Source of the DNA: Mucidula mucida
Taxonomy: Eukaryota > Basidiomycota > Agaricomycetes > Agaricales > Physalacriaceae
Assembly: GCA_015501055.1 (NCBI GenBank)
Contig: JADNYV010000049.1
Coordinates: 62,001 to 126,000 of the forward strand
Direction of reading: 5' to 3'
Length of the DNA: 64,000 nt
The position numbers and the translations under genes are program-made. Under the pieces are notes generated by a model. That model was not told where the DNA came from. It was given only the letters and a program-made list of their open reading frames with translations, and ran no database searches. This document shows, in pieces, positions 20,667 to 31,180 of the stretch. How positions within the stretch are numbered: position 1 is the first letter of the stretch; every line of letters begins with the position of its first letter.

Positions 20667-21386
20667 ATGTCTTCCGGACCCAGTAATTCTTCGTCTTCGA
20701 CTTCCATTGGCACATTCCCACTTGTCGCGGCAATAGTTGGCGGTGTGGCGAGTTGTTGTGTACTCGCCATGACTATCTATCTTCTCATCCAACGGCGAAG
20801 AAGACGACGTAACGAGGAGAAGTTAGTCTCTGAAGACATGCGTTACGATGTCGAGAAAGCCCAAAGTATCACCCCGCCACCAGCTGTTTATCACAACAAT
20901 GGACGATCGCTTATCGCTGCACCACAGAACTTCCAGGTTCTTGAGCGGCCAACGATAGCGGTGATCCCCACGCTGAAGATATCATCGAGGTCTTCGATTT
21001 CACCTCCACCAAAGAAGGACCCTTCTCAGCGGCCAACCATTACGGTGGTCACTGATATCCCAACGATTTCCGCGACAATGACGCCTCAGATAATCACTCC
21101 CAAAACACCAAAGACTCCGAAGTGGAAGTTGAAGCGCGTACCCGTACCGCGCTTTTCTCGGCTCCCCCCAACACCGGTCGCGATCACGCACTCGCGCTCC
21201 TGGCTGCGTTCCCCGCGTCAGTTCAGGAAGTCGTTTGAAAGGAAGAGGGAAGCCAAGGGATTACCTGCTAGCGTACGTCCACCTGTACCGGACGCACATA
21301 TCCCTCCTCCTTCTTTGCTTGCCGTTCCCGTTCTTTCTTACACTCCTTCACCTCCGTCGGTACCCTTCAACGCGTCGCGCTCGTGA
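20667..21386 (+). CDS. Single-pass membrane protein with Ser-rich ectodomain and long cytosolic tail
   Basis: 239 residues from the ATG at 20667. A Ser/Thr-rich start (SGPSNSSSSTSIGTF) precedes one transmembrane helix (VAAIVGGVASCCVLAMTIYLL), then a strong basic stop-transfer stretch (QRRRRRRNEEK). The cytosolic tail is proline-rich and carries repeated basic/Pro motifs (TPKTPKTPKWKLKRVPVPRF, PPPSLLAVPVLSYTPSPPS). This is a frequent Agaricomycete layout in which the gene usually has an N-terminal extracellular domain encoded further upstream, so the real start may lie in 20050-20650. No enzymatic domain is seen. Confidence 0.6.
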   Translation: MSSGPSNSSSSTSIGTFPLVAAIVGGVASCCVLAMTIYLLIQRRRRRRNEEKLVSEDMRYDVEKAQSITPPPAVYHNNGRSLIAAPQNFQVLERPTIAVIPTLKISSRSSISPPPKKDPSQRPTITVVTDIPTISATMTPQIITPKTPKTPKWKLKRVPVPRFSRLPPTPVAITHSRSWLRSPRQFRKSFERKREAKGLPASVRPPVPDAHIPPPSLLAVPVLSYTPSPPSVPFNASRS

Positions 21387-21868
21387 CGTATTTGTGCATC
21401 CGAGTCGATTTAATTATGGAAATGCATTTAGAGCGTATATGATCTGCAGGGCGAAAGGACTGATACTTACATTCATGTGTAGCGATAGTAAAAGAAAGGC
21501 AGTTGTATAAGAATTACTGATCGATGTCTTGTCCTTTTGACGCGTCTCAAGTTCAAGTGGGAAAGAGACTTGGTAGCAGGACCAGACTATATGGCCGCGG
21601 ATTCCATTCGCTTAGGGGGTATAGCCCCGCGGAAGTAGATGAGGGTATGTATTCAGAGCCGTGCCCTGTGCCGCGGGATGAATAACACAGGATCAGATAA
21701 ACCGGTTTATGTGGCGGACGAACTACATGGCTTGATCACCCTGATCGACAGGAAGGCGCGAAACTAAAAGCGCGTCTTTGGGTTTGGAATGCCGACGACG
21801 CCAAGTTCAGTGAAAGACCAGAAGTTGTTTCAGGCAACACAAGTGCATTCGGGAACGGCGGGAAACGG
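21387..21868. other. Intergenic between convergent genes, nothing recognised
   Basis: 3' flank of the membrane protein and of UCHL5. Only short frames. Confidence 0.5.
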
Positions 21869-23072
21869 CTAATCTTCATCCATCATCTGTCCCTTCGTTT
21901 TTGCCTTTTCAACGCGGTCCTTCATGACACCCTTTGCAGCCTCCTTCGCACCCTCCAGTTTGTCAGCTCTGGCGAGAGCGAGAACCAGGGCGTGCACTAG
22001 ACCGACATGGTTATGCCGCCGCACACTGCTTTCGAACTGTATTATGGTCATCAGCCCAGAGAATACAATTGTAGACATAATGGAAAGGAAGACCTACAGC
22101 CCACTGTTCACGTTTCGAGTTTTCCTGGGAAATTTTTACAATGAATTCCGCTGCCTCCGACTGCAATCCAGCCAGTTGGAGCTGGTTCAGTTGGGCTTGG
22201 AGAGTTGGAAGTGGATCATCTCTCAACGCGAGTAAACTGAACTCCAGCTGGACGGCGATAACGGAATTAAGTCTTCTTCGACATGAAAAGTATGTGGCCG
22301 TTACATACCGAGCCGGGCGGATACGTAGAAATTCTTTTCTCAATTGTTTCTCTGATGGAAGGTCAGTTAACATATATGTATACATCGAAGAGCAAATACA
22401 AGCCTTGCAACCTTCAGCCAGCCTTCACCAGATTCCTCAAAGTGTCCGTGTCGAACAGCGTGAGGCTTTAGACCGTCCAGTTCATACAACGAGCCCATTG
22501 CCGGAAGGTAAACAACGAAATGGTATGCCTCTTCTGTCTTCTTCGGCAGACCCAGGCCATCAAGGGAAATGGCACTTGGCGGAGACAGCGAGTTGTGGGC
22601 TTCTCTAAGCCAATCTGAACTTGTAATTGCAAGGCCGCGCGTTTGAGGGTCCAAGGCGCTCGCGAAGGACATTAACTCTGATAGTTGGGGCCCGAATGTT
22701 AATGAAGGGATATTCCCGAGTCCGTTAAGGACAGCTAGTGTGGCGCATGCATTATTTACGACTTGATGAGCAAAAAATCCGGGAAAGGAGGGATCGTATT
22801 CGCCGGCCATAGAAGAGCTTTCGGCCGACGATAGTGTCGGAAGCCATTTGAAGAGGAAAATAAAGGCTCGGATGGGCTGCATCTGAGCGAGAGAGTCTGG
22901 ATCAAGCGAGTACAAATCATCGACGACCAGTGGGACACCTAGAGTTTTCAAGAGTTCTCTGCAAATGTGATCTGAGTGAAATGCTACGAAGGGGGGCGCG
23001 TCATACATACGTGAAGACACCAGGGTCTGATTCCATAAGTTGCCATCCATTGGAGTCTTCTCCTTCTGACAT
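21869..23072 (-). CDS. UCHL5: Ubiquitin C-terminal hydrolase UCHL5/UCH37
   Basis: Cysteine deubiquitinase (peptidase C12) that works at the proteasome through Rpn13, and with INO80 in animals. Minus-strand exons 23072-23011, 22958-22400, 22349-22305, 22247-22098 and 22036-21869 total 984 nt, 327 residues, close to human UCHL5. The catalytic site is clear: the Gln region and Cys in HQVVNNACATLAVLNGL, His in EAYHFVVYLP, Asp in LYELDGLKPHAV. The C-terminal ULD tail is present (SSVRRHNHVGLVHALVLALA) and ends acidic (GQMMDED). The 22248-22304 intron is in frame and could be read through. It diverges from MED31, with 134 bp between the start codons. Confidence 0.92.
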
Positions 23073-23206
23073 TTTGGTGCTATTCTACGCGTCAAAAGAC
23101 AAGGTTTAGTAGAAGAAAAGTGGAGAGGAGTGACGCGTATGCTCCACGTGCGCTTGTTGATCATCACCATCTAAGCCTAACATTGGCGGTCTGCTCCAAA
23201 CCACTC
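23073..23206. promoter_or_regulatory. Short shared promoter, UCHL5 / MED31
   Basis: 134 bp separate the two divergent ATG codons, so the two transcripts must use one compact bidirectional promoter. No clear TATA box. Confidence 0.55.
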
Positions 23207-23722
23207 ATGTCTAGCGGCGAGAATGCATCCACAGTCGACGCCAGGGCGGTGAATCGTGCGAGATTCGAGCTGGAGCTCGAATTTGTGCAGTCCTTGGCGA
23301 ACCCATTCTACCTCCACTCTTTGGCACAGCAGAATATCCTTGAGCAGCCAGCATTCATAAATTACCTTGAATATCTTCAATACTGGCGAGAGAAGGACTA
23401 CGCTCGCTTCTTACAGTTCGTGTATAATGTACTTGAGATAACGCCACTTGACGCGGTTCTACAAGCTATCCCCATGCTCTTCATCATCTCGAGTTGCTTC
23501 AGCATCCCCAGTTTAGGGCTGCGATGAAGAAGGACCAGTATTTCCGCGAGTATCTTGAACAGAAACAGTACGAACACTGGAGAACCTGGTAAGGAGCTAG
23601 TTTGTCTTGTAAAGGTGTCTCTAAGAAACCATTGTAGGCGCGACCCCACCAAGGTCAAGCTGCCTGCAACTGAGCCTTCAGCCAAAGATGCAGATGTCAA
23701 ACTGGAGGAAAAGCCTACTTAA
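23207..23722 (+). CDS. MED31: Mediator complex subunit 31
   Basis: Subunit of the Mediator middle module, linking activators to RNA polymerase II. Exons 23207-23415, 23466-23588 and 23638-23722 give 138 residues. The conserved core is unmistakable: RARFELELEFVQSLANPFYL, QPAFINYLEYLQYWREKDY, YPHALHHLELLQHPQFR and QYEHWRTWRDP. The Lys/Glu/Pro-rich C-terminal tail is variable in the family. Length and order match Soh1/Med31 of other fungi. Confidence 0.95.
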
Positions 23723-23931
23723 TTTGTTACTGTACTACTATCATAGTGATTCGAAATACAACGCGTTACTATCCTGTTACTAGCCAAGTCTCCATGGTAT
23801 ATTGATGAAGCCCCTAACTTAGGTGAGCGATTCAGAGCCTCGGGCGGGCGTTAACGCTTCCGAAGTATCAACCTTTTCGGGCGGTAGCGGCGCGTGCCGT
23901 TTGACCCTTCTCCCCTTTCCTTTATGCATCC

Positions 23932-25818
23932 ATGAGCCAGTCAATGCCGAACAGGCACTACTCCCGCGACGACAGCGCATCACAGTCGCAACCACTCATA
24001 CCACAGGACGATTCTGAAGAGGACGTTTTCATGCCTCCGGGCGAGTCGGTACATATAGCAACCGAGGAGGAAAAGAAACGACTTTGGATGCATAACGCGT
24101 CTTTAAATGTGCTCTTCATTGCTTCCTGGTGAATTGCCTATTGCTATTTCGGTCTGCTCTCGTTACGCTGCTGACACGCTATTCAGGTTCCTATTTGCCA
24201 CTACTTTGTCTGTCTACAACAAGTGGATGTTCTCCGACGATCACCTGAACTTTCCTTACCCACTCTTCGTTACAACGCTTCACATGTTTGTGCAGTTCAT
24301 CTTAGCTGCCGTACTACGCATCGTTTGGCCCAAACATTTCCGCCCGGAGAGGAGCCCACCGCGTGTCGAGTATGGGTAAGTGATCCCACAAACGCCGAAG
24401 ACGTGTCGTGTCGTACAGCTCGGTCATGAGTTGTCCCACATGAACGATCGCGTATACCAGCTCTCAGGCAACAACCAACAGTATTACCATTCTTCGTGAA
24501 AATGGACACTCTTAGCGCAAAAACGGCCTATCATGTTCTTAGAACTTCCTCTTACTGCTTTCCACCACTTATGGTCATCATGTTAATGTTTCAACAGAAA
24601 GAAGGTGGTCCCAACTGCTCTTGCGACTTGTTTGGATATTGGTCTCTCCAATCTTTCCCTCAAGACGATATCACTTTCCTTCTACAGTGAGTGACCATCA
24701 TCGTGTTATAGCCTACCTAATAGCTTAAAGCCATGTGCAAATCATCGTCGCTTATTTTCGTCCTCTTGTTCGCCTTCCTCTTCCGCTTGGAGAAATTCTC
24801 TTGGCGTTTAATTGGTGTGATCGTGTTGATATTCTCGGGTGTTCTGCTTATGGTCGCGACGGAAACACACTTCATTCTCCATGGATTTCTGCTCGTCATT
24901 ACTGCCAGTGCCCTCGGTGGACTTCGTTGGGGTCTAACCCAAATCCTACTGCAAAATAAGAAACTGGGACTGGATAATCCGGCTGCGACGGTCTTTTGGC
25001 TATCCCCAACGATGGGTGTAACCCTATTAATCATAAGTTTAATTGTTGAAGGCTGGTCGGGCATCTTTGGGGGCGCCTTTTTCTCCGGACTCTGGAAATC
25101 CCTTGAAACCATGCTTTACTTGATCGCGCCAGGTGTCCTTGCGTTCTGTATGGTGATGAGTGAATTCTAGTAAGTTTCAGGTCTCGGTGGCTGTTATAAA
25201 TCCTCAGCGTCCATCTAGCATTATTCAGCGAACAGGAATGGTGCCCATGTCAATCGCCGGCATTGCCAAGGAAGTGACCACAATAATTATCTCATCCTGG
25301 TTTTTTGGAGACGAGCTTACGCCGCTCAACATTACTGGTGTCGCCATCACTGTGTGCGGTAAGTTCAGAGGCCCTTCGAACGTGTACAAATACTCAAAAC
25401 TGCACTTTCAGGGATCATTCTATTCACGTACCACAAGTACCGCAAGTCGATTGACTCGCCACTTCCGCTGGATGCTCACGGAAATCCTATAATACCTGAC
25501 GATGACGATTCAGACACTCATCTCGGACAATACGTCCGGTTGGATGAAACTCTGCCTCTCGCATCTCGCACAAGCGCAGACCTGCACGGAGTACGCCTGT
25601 TTTTCTGTTACGTCTTGGTTCATATGTCGCCGTTGCTAATGTGTGGCACACAGGAGGGACCCCCCGCAGTTTTATTCTCTGCCGACGGTGACGAATTCGA
25701 GAGCGAACGTGTCTCCCAATCGACACCAACGTCGCATCGCGAGTCTCGGCAGCTTCGTGGGGATGCGTTGAACGCGCCTCCAACGTCGGCGGAAGAGGTC
25801 AAGGCCTGGACGTCATAG
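23932..25818 (+). CDS. SLC35C2-like nucleotide-sugar / triose-phosphate-type transporter
   Basis: Multi-span Golgi/ER membrane transporter of the TPT/DMT superfamily. Exons 23932-24128, 24187-24375, 24598-24686, 24731-25169, 25219-25358, 25412-25590 and 25654-25818 join in phase. The cytosolic N-terminus is rich in Ser and acidic residues, then WFLFATTLSVYNKWMF, the family's first helix signature. KKVVPTALATCLDIGLSNLS and SLSFYTMCKSSSLIFVLLFA follow, then RWGLTQILLQNKKLGL, YIIQRTGMVPMSIAGIAKEV and GDELTPLNITGVAI. The tail is long and disordered. The 222-bp intron 24376-24597 is unusually long here. The substrate cannot be told from sequence; GDP-fucose-linked roles are known for animal SLC35C2. 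Confidence 0.88.
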
Positions 25819-26746
25819 AGGGATATGTTGTAACGTAAGGTGATAGGTATAGCGCGCCCACCCTATCCTTACATTACAAAGGACTGATGAACACCCAGAC
25901 GAATGGTCTCGCGACGGGGTCTATGATGCCAGCCCGCTGTCCAACAGTATCGTACATGCGCGCCACGGCGTGTTATTTCGTGATTTGTTCCTGGGATATA
26001 CATTGCGCAGGAGGAGTGATGAGCCGCGAAGGTTCCACTAGCGCAGGACAATGTACACGTGGGGGGTGAATCAGTAGTATTTAGAAGAACATGCATGGCC
26101 ACGGAGTATGGAGGTGGATTTGAAGATAGGCGACGGCAGGAATTTGAGCCAAACAGCGCAGAGTAATCGAAGCCAGAAACGAACCGGGCTGCATGGAGCG
26201 GTTTGGAAATCGGAGGGTCGGAAGGCACAAAGGACAATCTGGACCTATAACATGAGTTGAGAACCACACGGAAAATCCAGCACCATGCGTCGAACAGAGT
26301 TACGGAATGGCAATGAAGAGGGGAAAATGAAATCTATCCATTCGCAACAGGGTGGATTGCTGGGGACCGCATTGTGTGGGCCTCTGATTGAATATTTTCC
26401 GAAAACATCGATGAATAGGTGACAGATGTTGACGTAAAAATGAGTACTGTAAGCGACTGACGCCCACTGGACGGACAAGCAAAAGTTCCGAAGTCCATCA
26501 CACGCAATCAGCACCAGATTCGTGATCTCTTGAAGATCCGAGTCTCGGATTGCGAGCCAACGAGCCACTGCCAAACCAATCTCCATTTTTCACCGAGATT
26601 TGGATATTTGCGGTATTTCTTTTTTGATCCTTTAGTCATTTCGCAGAAATGAATTATATTTCTCCTTTTGATACAATCGGCGTGTCCTCAGGTACTCGAT
26701 ACATAAAAGCCATCTTTGCCCGGCCACTAGTCTTTTGACTTTCCCA
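25819..26746 (-). other. Possible unrecognised minus-strand gene or remnant
   Basis: A 113-codon frame (26586-26245, MEIGLAVARWLAIRDSDLQE at its start) is followed by another open stretch down to about 26081 (PDCPLCLPTLRFPNRSMQ). A splice joining them is imaginable, but neither part matches a family I know. Otherwise this is intergenic DNA and the promoter of the Zn2Cys6 gene. Confidence 0.25.
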
Positions 26747-28140
26747 ATGGACGACTCCTTACAATTCATCATTGAATCTCCTCAAAATGCTCAGGGTCAC
26801 AAGAAACGACCCCGGCTTGTAACGTCCTGTGATAACTGGTGAGCGTTGCCAACAACTTGACTGACGAGCGCGCCTCAATTGCCACCCAGCCGCCTCAAGA
26901 AAATTAAATGTTTGCAACCGACTCCCGAATCCAAATGTGAAGCGTGTAGGACTGCCAAAATCGCATGTCGATTTCGCGACAGAGAGCGATACTTTGCAGA
27001 AAGAAGCCGCGCTATTGCGGGACCGACGAGCTACGATGCTAATGAACGGTGAGTGGCGGTCCGGTCTGTGCATGAGCCGCGTTGACATGATGTAGTTCCG
27101 ATTCGTCGTTGGACACTTTTGCGGGCTCGCATGGATCGGGCATGAGAGCAAGTGGGGCAGTACGGCCCGACGACGACGTCCGACCGCGCTACCCATCCTA
27201 TCCATCCGATTCGCGCCCTCATCAGTAAGTGGCTAATAGCACTTCGGCCCCATTTAACACGCTTTCTCTAGTTCTCCATCCTCGTCTTACTCTTCTTCGC
27301 GCCATGATTCCATGTCCTACAGCTACATGCCGCCACACGGCTCGCCACTGTACAGTTCGCGCTCTCAGTCTCCCCCGCAGCACACTGGTCCGTTATCACT
27401 CTTTGACGCAGATCAACAACACCCCCATCCAAATCTGATGCAAAACTTCATCACCGTCCTCTTTGACCAGATGGCAGCGGAGTTCACTTTTTTCACGTAT
27501 CATGAAGTCATGAACAATTTTCTGGAACGGAGGATCACACCCATTCTCTCCAATTCCATTGCGGCATTTGCTGCCCAGTGCGTCAACTTCTTCCCTTGTT
27601 CTCCCACATCTGACCTGCCTCCATCAGGTATTCTACACTGCCTGAGCTCTCGGTCCGCGGCTTACACAACGTTGCGAACGCCTACGCAGACCATGCCAAG
27701 GTATATCATTTCCTTGTGGTTGGTTTGGAAAATCATAGCGGCTAAATTCCTTATTTAGCAACTTCTTTTACATCTCATGGGCCACCCAGCGCTGGACACG
27801 CTGCACGCTCTCGTCCTGTTGTCATGGTATGAAATAAACAACAACAGAATGTCCGGTACGTGAAATGGAACTCCGAGACCGAACACTCGCACTTACTTGC
27901 CCTCTGCTACCTAGCGTTCCGATCTTACTATCAAATGCTCATGAATATGGCGGTGGACCTGGGCTTGAACAGCAACACCGCAATGGCTATAACAATGGAG
28001 GACCAGAAGAAGAAAGCGACGTGGAACGCTGTTCTGAGGCTTCACAACTTTGTACGTGTCTGGACTTTCTGTCATGTGTGTATTCACACCTTCTCCAGTA
28101 CTCGGATAGACATCTCTCGCATGGTTCGACATGACACGCG
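26747..28140 (+). CDS. Zn2Cys6 transcription factor, 3' part unclear
   Basis: Exons 26747-26838, 26890-27048, 27096-27224, 27272-27577, 27628-27700, 27759-27855 and one starting at 27915 join in phase. The binuclear zinc cluster reads CDNC, RLKKIKC, CEACRTAKIAC and is split by intron 1 inside its second Cys codon. A Ser/Pro/His-rich linker follows (SPSSSYSSSRHDSM). The start of a fungal-specific regulatory domain comes next (LPELSVRGLHNVANAYADHA, LLLHLMGHPALDTLHALVLL, FRSYYQMLMNMAVDLGL, KKKATWNAVLRLHNF). After about 28050 no frame continues the domain in a recognisable way. The gene is either truncated and decaying, or has 3' exons I cannot place. Confidence 0.7.
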
Positions 28141-28189
28141 CGCTGAGCGCCATGATGAAGGGCTTAATCATGATTTCGATCGGTAACCC

Positions 28190-28882
28190 ATGGTCTAAAT
28201 ATCAGTGCATGTTCTTAATCCACAGTATCAACAGGGAGCACCGCTCCTGTGTAATCTGCAAACTATAATTGTCTATCACTGGTCCTACCCGGTCCACCGA
28301 CTCAGCTCCGACGAGGCGACTTACGATTTCTGGCACCTCCGTTACTCGTTCGTAGTCGTCGGGGTGTAGTCTTAAAGCCGTGACGCGTAGTAGATTGCTG
28401 GTATAGAATGCCTATTTCTTCAGGGCTGAGCGCTGGCAGTTCAGCACCATTTCTCCACACTTCAGCCACTCTGAAGCTACGTCAACGTTGAAGATCGATT
28501 CGGATCACAACTTGCCCAGTCGGATGAAGAGGCTGTGAATGTAGAGGACATCAGTCACAGCAGGCAACAATGCCCGTGCCATTGATATGACTCTGCGGGC
28601 AACGTGTTTGAGTCCGCGTCCTCAGGAAGAACGAGCATTCTATGTATACATGGGGCGGCGCGTCTTTTAGTCTTTAGATCTTTAAAGATCGTGGATTTTG
28701 CTTCCGTTTCAGGGCAATCTCAGGGGAGTTCCGAACGACGCGGTTTACCCAGTTAGGACACGACCTGTCGAGGTCGCAATATTCACACAACTGTCAACAA
28801 AATGCGTCCCTTCAGACATATTCATCAGTCAGTCAAACAAGCCATCACTGGGTTGACAGCTGGTGCTTAGAGCTTGACCACC
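28190..28882. other. Degenerate region, possibly decayed 3' end of the Zn2Cys6 gene
   Basis: Short frames with many stops. A piece such as DEATYDFWHLRYSFVVVG near 28310 looks protein-like, but nothing can be joined in phase. Confidence 0.3.
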
Positions 28883-30776
28883 ATGGCCGACGAGCTAGGC
28901 CTGAAAGTCAGCGTCGCGATATCATCCTCCTCCTCTGCGCAAAATGTGGCCGCCTACCTGCGAATTGCGTCCATTGCAATCGCTTTTTACGAGTAAAAAC
29001 AGATTGCCGATTCTTCGCGGAAGATCAGCTGACGTACACCCAGCTGCATCGAAACGCTTCCTGCTACCATCCGGTTTTACAGAGAGCAATGGGACGTTCC
29101 GCGGTTCATGTTGGTATCTTATTGATTCCGAAAGATGAGTTCTCATGAAGCGATCGGTACCGCATATAGGTTGTCTACGTTTCTCTTTGGTTTGCTACAG
29201 TAAGTGCAGCCTGCGCTAGGCCGTGCACGCATTGATCTTTATCAGAGCGACGAGCATCATCGTGCTAGCCGTCTCAAACGCCGGTTTTTTCTACTCCCAC
29301 TTCACCGATGAATCCTGCGCAAGGTTCTATCGAGTGCCGCCGATCTTCAAAGGTATTCTTGAGTCAGCGCGACAAGGAACGATCGTCTCAATCTAAACGC
29401 CCGTAGTACTGCAAGCCATGACTTCGCAGGCAATTTTAGGTGTCAGGTGAGGACCAGCGCGTCTATTTCCGTGAAGCACGATCCGAATGCCCACTTAGGA
29501 CCTTCAATCTCTCTCGGCGGTCGAACCTGATCCTGAAACTCTTATTGTTGTCCTATGGCATCGCGTGTACAGTGCGCTACATCCATCCCTCTTACATTCC
29601 GAGCTTAGCGGTACACACAGCTTGAATGGTTCACCACGATGTGGAAGAGAATACGTCCGTGTTGTTTGATTGCCCCTCCCGTTATTACTTGTCTGATTGA
29701 GCTTCCAACTGTTTGCAGCTGTTCGTGATTCCGAGCACGTACGTTATTCATGTCTCTTTGCGTACGCCGGACTCATTTCTTCTTTCATTTCAGGGCAGGT
29801 AAATTTTGAGTCTCCAATGCCGTACCGCTGCTCAGTGTTCTCAGCTGTCGTGCGTACTCTACGGATGCCACCATCGGAGCTTGGATGTACTACGCTGTCG
29901 CCATGACGTATGACTTGATCACAACAACTGTGTCTGTCGTCTTCCTTCTCAGGTTCAGACTCTCCTCTGGGAATTCACTGTAAGTTCTTTTCAATACTGT
30001 CTCGAACCTCTCTAATCCGAATCAGTATCACTAAACTCGTCAAAATGTAGACTGAAAATCTTGTGGCGACGACTCCCGCTCACTCAATCTTTCTAGGATG
30101 TTGTACGATGGGCTGGGGTACTTTGCTGTACTGACAGGTACAGTCTCAAAATCTTTTTCCTTGCTCCCGCTGATGGGGTTGTTCAGCCGTCAATGTAGTT
30201 AATCTCATCCTATATCGACAAAACCAGGAGATTCAGGTACGAGGCGCTCTTTCAGCGTACTTGACTTGTCTCTAAGCACCTTCTAGACTGCGGCGTAAGG
30301 CTCAGCACTTGATCTTCACTCAGCGTTCATATTGTTCCTGTAGGACGTCGATGGCATACAGCGTGACGTGGATCATGTCCCAACGACTGCTCATCCACCT
30401 ACACAGTTGGTTTGATCCACATGGATTTCTTGGCAGCGGAGTTTTGAAAACGTTCACAGACGCGTCAAGAGAGCGAAGAAACGAGTCAATTTCCACGTCA
30501 GTGACAATCACCAAGGAACTTGACCGCTCTCGGCACATCCAGCATGCGCTGCGATCGCAGTTTGAGTCCAAGCCTGGTATTGCTGTCGAGCTCACAGTGC
30601 CAGAGTTCGAAATGTCTTATGACGGTGGACCGGAGGAACCGGAAGTTCACGTTAGGATCGAGAAAACGGTATCTTTTCAGGAAGGCGCCACGACCACAAG
30701 TGTCCGCGAGCTGGAGGATTATTCACGGAGGACTTATAGTCACCAGCATTCATATTCTTCTCGGATTGTACGGTAA
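28883..30776 (+). CDS. DUF6533-family multi-span membrane protein
   Basis: Seven-helix-like integral membrane protein of a large fungal family of unknown function. The first exons are 28883-28992, 29044-29109, 29170-29199, 29246-29352, 29407-29446 and one beginning at 29499, all phase-matched. Family signature at the N-terminus: NVAAYLRIASIAIAFYD, then LPATIRFYREQWDVPRF, then IIVLAVSNAGFFYSHFT, then SCARFYRVPPIFKVLQAMTS and AILGVRTFNLSRRS. Later exons include EWFTTMWKRI, TIGAWMYYAVAMTYDLI, MLYDGLGYFAVLTAVNVVNL and CRTSMAYSVTWIMSQRLLIH. The cytosolic tail is about 110 residues, charged. The exact borders between 29580 and 30310 are not all settled. Confidence 0.75.
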
Positions 30777-31180
30777 CGTTGTTTGTTAGTTCTTCTGTCT
30801 TTTCTGTAAATTAAATTGTACCACTGTACACACTTATTATCTTATATCCCATGATCGCTTGTTTATGTCTCGTGATCACTAACGCGCTTCTTGTTCTTTG
30901 GCGACCACCATCACAGAATCCCTCACGATCGTAACAGCGCGCACGGCCTCCAAGTGGTTTGTTACGATGAGCGGCAACGCGTGGAGACATCGGCGAACTG
31001 GTCGCCCTTGACGATGATGATCGTCTGGCGGACGGGGCCGGGCACTACCTAGTCTTCAGGCCGAAGGCTGGGAGGCCTCTCTATCATCTTCGACGTTGAC
31101 CGTCAAGAAACAAGCAGCTGGAGCAGGCCTCTATTCTCCCTCCCAAGCTTAAACGCGTCAATAAACGGCAGGATCCGACT
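30777..31180. other. Intergenic, nothing recognised
   Basis: 3' flank of the DUF6533 gene and promoter of the GPCR gene. Only short frames. Confidence 0.5.

Noticed and set aside
8499..26701. Shared 13-mer CCTCAGGTACTCG at 8499 and 26689 as a repeat family
   Set aside because: The similarity does not extend beyond the short word on either side; chance.
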